6,123 nt of DNA from assembly GCA_016177145.1 (NCBI GenBank), contig JACOVV010000029.1:1-6123 (forward strand), in the 5' to 3' direction. Origin of the DNA: Candidatus Omnitrophota bacterium. GTDB taxonomy: Bacteria; Omnitrophota; Gorgyraeia; JACOVV01. This document shows positions 1-6,123 of the stretch, piece by piece. Positions within the stretch are counted from its first letter, which is position 1. Every line of letters starts with the position of its first letter. The notes under the pieces were generated by a model. That model did not search any database, had not been told where the DNA came from, and worked only from the letters and a program-made list of their open reading frames with translations. Both the position numbers and the translations under genes were made by a program.

Positions 1-483
<483 letters not shown>

Positions 484-494
484 GAAGGCTGACC

Positions 495-1058
495 ATGGTC
501 ACGGCTCAATCGTTGCTGAAAGAAGCTGAAAGCAAAATGAAGAAAGCGGAAGAGATCACCGTTCAGGAACTCTCCAGGATCCGCGGGGGACGGGCGCAGA
601 CAGCGATGGTTGAAGGGATTAAAGTGGATTATTATGGAACTCCAACCCCGTTAAAACAACTGGCGGGAATCACGACTCCGGATCCGCGCTCTATTACTAT
701 CCAACCGTGGGATCCGTCCGCGATCGCTGAAATCGAGAAAGCTATTCTAAAAGCGGGGCTGGGAATGACTCCGCAAAACGACGGCAAAGTCGTGCGATTA
801 AACCTCCCTGCGCTCACGAAAGAAAGAAGAGATGAAATGATCAAGTTGGCCAGAAAGGTCGCTGAAGATGGGCGTGTTTCAATCAGGGCCATCCGGCGGG
901 ATGAAAATGAATCGGTCAAAAAAATAGAGAAAGAAGGGGTTGTCGCGGAAGACGAATCACGCAAGACGCAGGAACAGGTTCAGAAATTAACGGACCGGTT
1001 TATCGTAGAAATTGATAAGCACCTTAAGCAGAAAGAGATAGAGATACAAGAAGTTTAG
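495..1058 (+). CDS. frr: Ribosome recycling factor
   Basis: The 187-residue product is ribosome recycling factor, which works with EF-G to split the post-termination ribosome in the cytoplasm. Its length is close to the 185 residues of E. coli RRF and it aligns along its whole length with an offset of two. Family motifs are SRIRGGRA (residues 27-34), YYGTPTPLKQLA (46-57), LTKERRDE (107-114) and RAIRRDEN (131-138). Arg134 corresponds to E. coli Arg132, a residue known to be critical, and Arg131 is also kept. The N- and C-terminal parts are rich in Lys and Glu, as expected for the three-helix bundle of domain I. The start is set by AGGAAGG at 482-488, 6 nt before the ATG and overlapping the pyrH stop, which suggests translational coupling. 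The stop codon TAG (1056-1058) lies inside the left arm of the downstream inverted repeat. Nothing in the protein looks damaged. Confidence 0.98.
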   Translation: MVTAQSLLKEAESKMKKAEEITVQELSRIRGGRAQTAMVEGIKVDYYGTPTPLKQLAGITTPDPRSITIQPWDPSAIAEIEKAILKAGLGMTPQNDGKVVRLNLPALTKERRDEMIKLARKVAEDGRVSIRAIRRDENESVKKIEKEGVVAEDESRKTQEQVQKLTDRFIVEIDKHLKQKEIEIQEV

Positions 1059-1147
1059 TTCATAGTTCGTGGTTCATTGTTCATCGACAAAAGACAATTT
1101 CACGCATACTTAATCTATGAACTACGAACGATGAACGACGAACTAAA
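1054..1147. repeat. Inverted repeat built from two 4-copy heptamer arrays
   Basis: The left array (1059-1086) is four consecutive 7-mers: TTCATAG, TTCGTGG, TTCATTG, TTCATCG, consensus TTCRTNG. The right array (1115-1142) is four 7-mers of the reverse complement: CTATGAA, CTACGAA, CGATGAA, CGACGAA. With flanking bases, two 34-nt arms (1054-1087 and 1114-1147) pair at 27 positions plus one G-T wobble, around a 26-nt loop. The seven failures to pair as Watson-Crick or wobble all fall at the variable fourth and sixth heptamer positions, so the unit is conserved better than exact pairing. The left arm includes the frr stop codon, and the right arm ends 3 nt before tRNA-Lys. No T-run follows, so it does not look like an intrinsic terminator. 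Its role is unknown; a dispersed intergenic repeat or an RNA-processing or mRNA-end structure is possible. Confidence 0.85.
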
Positions 1148-1150
1148 TTC

Positions 1151-1224
1151 GAGCCGCTAGCTCATCAGGTTAGAGCACTTGCCTTTTAAGCAAGTGGTGC
1201 CGGGTTCGAGTCCCGGGCGGCTCA
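1151..1224 (+). tRNA. tRNA-Lys (anticodon UUU)
   Basis: A full cloverleaf can be folded by eye. The acceptor stem is GAGCCGC (1151-1157) with GCGGCTC (1217-1223) and discriminator A1224. The D stem is GCTC/GAGC around a loop containing GG. The anticodon stem is CTTGC/GCAAG with loop CTTTTAA, giving anticodon TTT at 1185-1187. The variable loop is 5 nt, and the T stem CCGGG/CCCGG carries loop TTCGAGT. The CCA end is not encoded (TTTT follows), so it must be added by nucleotidyltransferase. The gene sits between the heptamer inverted repeat and the eno SD, with no visible promoter or terminator of its own, which suggests co-transcription with frr and/or eno. Confidence 0.97.
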
Positions 1225-1230
1225 TTTTAA

Positions 1231-2782
<1,552 letters not shown>

Positions 2783-2786
<4 letters not shown>

Positions 2787-2810
2787 CATTGAGAAAACAT
2801 CAGGTAAACT
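2783..2810 (+). promoter_or_regulatory. Candidate sigma70-type promoter for the secreted dockerin protein
   Basis: A perfect -35 box TTGACA (2783-2788) overlaps the stop codon of the ftsB-like gene. A 16-bp spacer leads to TAAACT (2805-2810), a 4/6 match to the -10 consensus, giving a leader of about 60 nt. A second possible -10, TATAAC (2852-2857, 5/6), lies closer to the gene but has no good -35 box. If the second one is used, transcripts would begin near 2864, which excludes translation from the ATG at 2863 but not from 2881. Confidence 0.45.
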
Positions 2811-2870
2811 TGGAAGCAGGCCTGGAGAAGTTATCCGTAATTAGTTTTCTGTATAACATACTATGAAAAA

Positions 2871-2875
2871 AGGAG
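2871..2875 (+). promoter_or_regulatory. SD deciding the start at 2881
   Basis: AGGAG, preceded by a run of A, lies 5 nt before the ATG at 2881. The alternative in-frame ATG at 2863 has no SD at a usable distance (upstream is TATAACATACT). The other complete genes here, and purB, all have clear SD sites, so 2881 is preferred. Confidence 0.75.
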
Positions 2876-2880
2876 TTAGG

Positions 2881-5340
2881 ATGATTTTAAAGTCTGTAGC
2901 TCTTGTCATTGCCCTGTCGGTTCTCCTGCCATGCGGAGGTGTTTTCGCTGAAAGAGAGCCGCTCCAGGCGCGTCATCCTGTTATTGTGCCAGCCGATCCA
3001 GGTTTTCAAGCGCTAAATCAAGCCGCCGTGAGTCATGTTCTTGCCGGCCCCGTTGAAATGAAACCGTGGGATATCAATCAAGATGGGATGGTTGATCTGG
3101 AGCACGATCTGCTAGCCGTATTGAACGATTTTGGCAAGAAAGGGGGAAATTTGCAAGCCGATGTTGATCCTAACGGCGTGGTTGACATCATGGACATTGT
3201 GTTAGTCGCGGGCCACCTGCCGCAAGAAACGGCAACAGCCATTGCTCATAGTCCGATGCAGGCGCAAGCGCCGGCCCCCTGGGATATCAATCAGGATTTC
3301 AAAGTGGATATCTTGGATTTAGTCTTCGTGGCTCAGCGGTTTGGAACGGCTAATTTTGCCGGTGTTGAAGATGTCAATGGGGATCGCGCGGTTGATATCG
3401 TCGATTTAGTTTTAGTGGCGCAGCATTTCGGAGAAGAAATCGAGCAGCCGGCCGTTCCGGTTGGAATCGCGGGGATCGGTGATTTTCGAGGAAACGCCAT
3501 CGGTCCTTTTGGCGGCGCCAGCGCGGTCAACGGCAGGACCCCGGATGGAGCGGTTACAGTAGAGTTGAAGCTGGTCCGCAATGCCGGTTTCGCCAGTTGG
3601 GGGTATGATTTTGCTTCTTCTGTGAATGTGAAAGATAATATGTTGGTAATTTATGTGAAGGGGCCCGAGGGGGCCCAGATGCGGCTTCAGTTCCGGGATC
3701 AGGCATGGCACGACGCCGGACGATTCGGGCAGGTTCAGGCGAGGAGCGGGAATATTACTTTCGCCGGAGATTGGCAGAAGGTTGAGATTGATTTGAGCAA
3801 AATCACCGGTAACGGGATTGATTTCAGCCGGCTCAAACACATCGCTGTGGAATTTGGGTTGGCGGAGTTTAATAATAACCCGGGGATAACCCTACAAGTC
3901 GGTGATCCTGCAGATAGTAACAAACCGGCATTCTCTTTCTTTGAAAAGCAGACGATCCCGCAGATGCCGGCGAATCTAACCCCTGAAGCGGTTGCTAACT
4001 GGCTTAACAATTTAGCGGCGCAGAGCCGGACCGGAGTGCCGTTCAGTTTTCAAGTGCCTCCAGAGATAGCCGCTTCTCTTTGGCCAAACACCACCAACGA
4101 ACACGAGCGGATGGTGCTTAAAGAAGGACTAGTGATTTATGACGGCGCCCTGGCAGAGATTTTGTGGTCTCTCATGGGAGATTCCAAGAGAGCGGGAATG
4201 TTGACAAACGCCATTTGGAAGGGAAACTTAGGGCAATTGGAATTAAGAGCTTACCACCGGGAGGGGGACGACAGCCATCCATTTATTTATAGCGATGATC
4301 CCAATGATATCTCCGGATTTGAAGAGGGGAAGCGGGGTTTTGTGTTTAAAACGACGAACGCAAACGGCGTGTTTAACGTGATTGATCCATTGACGGGACG
4401 GCAGTTGGATTGGAGCCAGTGGCAGCCGATTGCCGGGGAGAACGCTTGGGCTGGAGTCATAGCCCCTCTACAGGCGTATGCGAAGAAATATGGGGATACG
4501 CTCAATCAAGACGCTGTCGAACTGAAATTGGCTGAAGAAATTGCCAGGGCGGCAATGTTTTTACAGGCGGAAAACGGCGGGATCCGAATGGGCCCCCAGG
4601 GAATTTGGCATGACAGCGGAGATACCCATTGGTACTACAACGAACAATCCGTAGAGAATAATCTTTCTTGGTATTCGGCGTTCCGGATGCTCCATCAGGT
4701 GACTGGAGACCAAAAGTACAAGGATGCGATGACCCGATTAGAAGGATTTTTTAAGTCGGCTTTTGATCCGATGAATGGGACTTTTGCTCAAGGATTTCAT
4801 TTTAACGGGACTCGATGGAATAAAAACGTCACTTTCGCGACGGATGTACAGACATGGGGTGTTCTGGCGCTCGGGGCGGAGTGGATAGATGCTCGATTCG
4901 GCGCGGGCGCGGCATTCCGGATGCTGGAGTCGGCTAAAAAAGAGGCGGGGGTTTTCGATTCGAAGACCGGGGCGCTCCGAGGCGTTGACTTTACCAATTA
5001 CCGCAACCTCGGCCGCGCTCCAATGGTCAGCGTTGAATGGACGGCCGGGGCGATTATGGCGTTCCAGCAGGCGGCGCAGTATTACGCTGTGAGCAATCCG
5101 GTTTTTTCTCAAGGTTTAACTAAAGATGCCGACTCGATGTGGGACTACACGAAGAGTTTAGCGGTTGACATCAACGGGACGACTGCGTATCCTTACGCCA
5201 CCGGCTCCGGTCCGACTCAAAACCGTCCTACCGGCCACGGGTGGTTCGCCCCGCCGCAGGAAGTGATGAGCACCGCTTCTTCGGTCTGGATGGCGCTGTT
5301 GGAACTTGGATTTAATCCCTTCGAACTCGGCGGGAAATAA
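2881..5340 (+). CDS. Secreted protein: duplicated dockerin-like module plus (alpha/alpha)-barrel-like domain, function unknown
   Basis: From ATG 2881 the product has 819 residues. A signal peptide covers about 1-23 (MILK, then a hydrophobic core, likely cleaved after VFA before Glu24). Two dockerin-like modules follow, with four calcium-loop repeats of the D-x-N-x-D-x-x-V-D-x-x-D type at about 64-76, 94-105, 135-146 and 164-175. Residues about 195-346 are rich in beta-strand pattern and Trp/Gly, resembling a carbohydrate-binding beta-sandwich. The rest (about 367-816) is helical with spaced aromatic and acidic motifs: GENAW (Glu520), WHDSGDTHWYYNEQ and SVENN (576-594), FATDVQTWGVLALG (652-665), VEWTAGA (Glu719) and GHGWFAPPQEVMSTAS (785-800). 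This pattern recalls six-hairpin (alpha/alpha) glycoside hydrolases and lyases, but I cannot assign a family, substrate or catalytic pair. An export role in polysaccharide binding or cleavage is inference. An upstream in-frame ATG at 2863 would add six residues. No cohesin or scaffoldin is in the window. Confidence 0.85.
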   Translation: MILKSVALVIALSVLLPCGGVFAEREPLQARHPVIVPADPGFQALNQAAVSHVLAGPVEMKPWDINQDGMVDLEHDLLAVLNDFGKKGGNLQADVDPNGVVDIMDIVLVAGHLPQETATAIAHSPMQAQAPAPWDINQDFKVDILDLVFVAQRFGTANFAGVEDVNGDRAVDIVDLVLVAQHFGEEIEQPAVPVGIAGIGDFRGNAIGPFGGASAVNGRTPDGAVTVELKLVRNAGFASWGYDFASSVNVKDNMLVIYVKGPEGAQMRLQFRDQAWHDAGRFGQVQARSGNITFAGDWQKVEIDLSKITGNGIDFSRLKHIAVEFGLAEFNNNPGITLQVGDPADSNKPAFSFFEKQTIPQMPANLTPEAVANWLNNLAAQSRTGVPFSFQVPPEIAASLWPNTTNEHERMVLKEGLVIYDGALAEILWSLMGDSKRAGMLTNAIWKGNLGQLELRAYHREGDDSHPFIYSDDPNDISGFEEGKRGFVFKTTNANGVFNVIDPLTGRQLDWSQWQPIAGENAWAGVIAPLQAYAKKYGDTLNQDAVELKLAEEIARAAMFLQAENGGIRMGPQGIWHDSGDTHWYYNEQSVENNLSWYSAFRMLHQVTGDQKYKDAMTRLEGFFKSAFDPMNGTFAQGFHFNGTRWNKNVTFATDVQTWGVLALGAEWIDARFGAGAAFRMLESAKKEAGVFDSKTGALRGVDFTNYRNLGRAPMVSVEWTAGAIMAFQQAAQYYAVSNPVFSQGLTKDADSMWDYTKSLAVDINGTTAYPYATGSGPTQNRPTGHGWFAPPQEVMSTASSVWMALLELGFNPFELGGK
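3064..3432 (+). repeat. Tandem duplication encoding two dockerin-like modules
   Basis: Two coding segments (about 3064-3219 and 3277-3432) each encode a pair of calcium-loop repeats opening with PWDINQD. At DNA level the 18-mers at 3067-3084 and 3280-3297 match at 17 of 18 bases, 213 bp (71 codons) apart. The rest has diverged, apart from short matches such as the GTGGATATC / GTTGATATC segments. This fits an in-frame duplication of one module. The first loop carries a one-residue shift (His where the twelfth-position Asp is expected, Asp next). The third has Phe and the fourth Arg in place of the usual loop Gly. Confidence 0.75.
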
Positions 5341-5344
5341 CTCC

Positions 5345-5373
5345 TTTACATCGAATCAGTTCTCTCCTATAAT
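5345..5373 (+). promoter_or_regulatory. Strong sigma70-type promoter of initiator tRNA-Met
   Basis: TTTACA (5345-5350), an exact 17-bp spacer and a perfect TATAAT (5368-5373) match the consensus at 11 of 12 positions. The expected start of transcription is near 5380, leaving only about 6 nt before the mature tRNA 5' end. The -35 box begins 4 nt after the stop codon of the upstream gene. Confidence 0.88.
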
Positions 5374-5385
5374 ACATCTCCACGA

Positions 5386-5462
<77 letters not shown>

Positions 5463-5479
5463 AATACCGTGAAACGCAT

Positions 5480-5521
5480 AAGGAGTTACTGATTCACGAA
5501 ATCAGTAACTCCTTTTCTTTT
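5480..5521 (+). terminator. Intrinsic terminator after initiator tRNA
   Basis: AAGGAGTTACTGATT (5480-5494) and its exact reverse complement (5500-5514) form a perfect 15-bp stem with a 5-nt loop (CACGA), followed by a T-rich tail (TTTTCTTTT including the last stem bases). It ends the tRNA transcript. Since no terminator lies between 5340 and the tRNA, it probably also ends the mRNA of the upstream secreted protein. Confidence 0.93.
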
Positions 5522-5535
5522 GGTCGTTCTTTTAG

Positions 5536-5541
5536 TATAAT
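5536..5541 (+). promoter_or_regulatory. Candidate -10 box for purB
   Basis: A perfect TATAAT lies 28 nt before the purB GTG. No good -35 is seen: at 17 bp the hexamer is TTTTCT (3/6), inside the T-tail of the terminator. Transcription would start near 5548, just upstream of the SD. It is a plausible but weak or activator-dependent promoter. Confidence 0.45.
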
Positions 5542-5557
5542 TAACCTCCTTCATTGA

Positions 5558-5564
5558 AGAGGAG
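5558..5564 (+). promoter_or_regulatory. SD deciding the GTG start of purB
   Basis: AGAGGAG ends 5 nt before GTG 5570. The next in-frame ATG (codon 10) lies inside the conserved RYTLPEM segment, so the GTG is the real start. Confidence 0.85.
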
Positions 5565-5569
5565 ACTCG

Positions 5570-6123
5570 GTGATCCTACGTTATACCCTTCCCGAAATGG
5601 GGAGGATCTGGAGCGACAGCCATAAACTCCAGAAGATGCTTGAGATAGAACTTCTTTCCTGCGAGGGGGCCGCGAAAATCGGCCTGATCCCTCGGACGGT
5701 CCTTCCTAAGCTGAAGAAACTCCTGAAAATTGACCCCAAGAGAATCGCTGAAATTGAACAAAAAACACGCCACGATGTGGTGGCGTTTGTCTCTCATTTA
5801 GCCGAGCAGGCGGGCGAGGCGGGGAAGTATCTCCATTATGGGATGACCTCCAGTGACGTGCTGGATACGGCTCTGGGGTGCCAGATGACGGAAGCGGCCG
5901 ATCTTTTAATCGCGCGCGCCGCCCATTTACGGAAAATTTTAGCCCACCAGGCAAAACGCCATGCGAAGATTGTCATGATGGGGCGTACTCACGGTGTTCA
6001 CGCGGAGCCGACGACGCTCGGACTCAAATTAGCCCTCTGGTATGAAGAGGCCGGCAGGGATTTAGAGCGGCTTCAGGAGTGCCGGGAACGGGTCGCCGTC
6101 GGAAAAATCTCCGGCGCGGTCGG
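5570..6123 (+). CDS. purB: Adenylosuccinate lyase, 5' part; 3' end outside window
   Basis: The GTG-initiated frame stays open for 184 codons to the window edge and encodes the N-terminal part of adenylosuccinate lyase. This is a fumarase/aspartase-superfamily enzyme that releases fumarate from SAICAR and from adenylosuccinate in purine synthesis, working as a cytoplasmic homotetramer. It follows the B. subtilis PurB type closely and in register: ILRYTLPEM at the N-terminus, KTRHDVVAF (65-73) with catalytic His68, HYGMTSSDVLDTAL (89-102), MMGRTHGVHAEPTTLGLKLA (136-155) with His141, and VGKISGAVG at the edge. Residue numbers of His68 and His141 match B. subtilis without gaps. The C-terminal catalytic Ser loop and the rest (about 250 residues) lie outside. 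A terminator separates it from the upstream tRNA, so it begins a new transcription unit. Confidence 0.96.
   Translation, partial: MILRYTLPEMGRIWSDSHKLQKMLEIELLSCEGAAKIGLIPRTVLPKLKKLLKIDPKRIAEIEQKTRHDVVAFVSHLAEQAGEAGKYLHYGMTSSDVLDTALGCQMTEAADLLIARAAHLRKILAHQAKRHAKIVMMGRTHGVHAEPTTLGLKLALWYEEAGRDLERLQECRERVAVGKISGAV

Noticed and set aside
1054..1147. Heptamer inverted repeat as an intrinsic terminator or a CRISPR array
   Set aside because: No T-run follows the second arm and the stem has seven mismatches with a 26-nt loop. There are no 25-40 bp repeats with unique spacers.
2881..2952. Lipoprotein signal for the secreted protein
   Set aside because: The only nearby Cys is preceded by Leu-Leu-Pro; Pro at -1 does not fit a lipobox, whereas VFA before Glu24 fits ordinary signal peptidase I cleavage.
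3661..3676. Two GGGCCC palindromes 10 bp apart
   Set aside because: They fall in frame on Gly-Pro and Gly-Ala codons inside the coding region; no further structure supports a role.
3412..3840. Minus-strand open frame of 142 codons, and similar ones at 1227-1571, 632-964 and 4738-5112
   Set aside because: They lie antisense within well-supported genes, lack family motifs and are explained by codon bias of the sense strand.
5480..5494. SD-like AAGGAG in the terminator stem
   Set aside because: No start codon follows at a usable distance, and the sequence is fully explained as one strand of the terminator hairpin.

Overview
The window is a stretch of bacterial chromosome made mostly of core genes, all on the + strand. 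In order it holds: the 3' part of pyrH (UMP kinase), frr (ribosome recycling factor), an intergenic inverted repeat built of 7-bp units, tRNA-Lys(UUU), eno (enolase), an ftsB/divIC-type septum gene, a large secreted dockerin-containing protein of unknown function, initiator tRNA-Met(CAU) with its own promoter and terminator, and the 5' part of purB (adenylosuccinate lyase). The base composition looks balanced, Shine-Dalgarno (SD) sites are clear, and the genetic code is standard. A secreted protein with dockerin-type repeats beside core genes would fit an uncultivated lineage such as Candidatus Omnitrophota or another PVC-type or deltaproteobacteria-like group. That placement is a weak inference; nothing here proves the taxon.

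Region 1 to 1058 is the end of the widespread rpsB-tsf-pyrH-frr translation/nucleotide cluster. Region 1054 to 1239 carries two four-copy arrays of a heptamer in opposite orientation, then tRNA-Lys, whose 3' end lies 15 nt before the eno start codon. No convincing promoter separates frr, the tRNA and eno, so eno may be translated from an RNA whose 5' end is made by tRNA processing. Region 1240 to 2786 is eno followed by the overlapping ftsB-like gene, an adjacency also known in gammaproteobacteria.

Region 2783 to 5340 is the accessory part. A TTGACA box sits on the stop codon of the ftsB-like gene, and after it comes an 819-residue exported protein. It has a signal peptide, a duplicated dockerin-like module (four calcium-loop repeats), a beta-sandwich-like segment and a long alpha-helical C-terminal part that looks like an (alpha/alpha)-barrel carbohydrate-active domain. 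Its substrate is unknown.

Region 5341 to 5521 is a compact initiator-tRNA unit: a near-consensus promoter (TTTACA, 17 bp, TATAAT), the tRNA with encoded CCA, and a 15-bp intrinsic terminator. purB starts at a GTG at 5570 and runs off the end of the window. I did not find a clear new defence or mobile system. The points most worth a second look are the heptamer inverted repeat at 1054 to 1147 and the unclassified secreted protein at 2881 to 5340.
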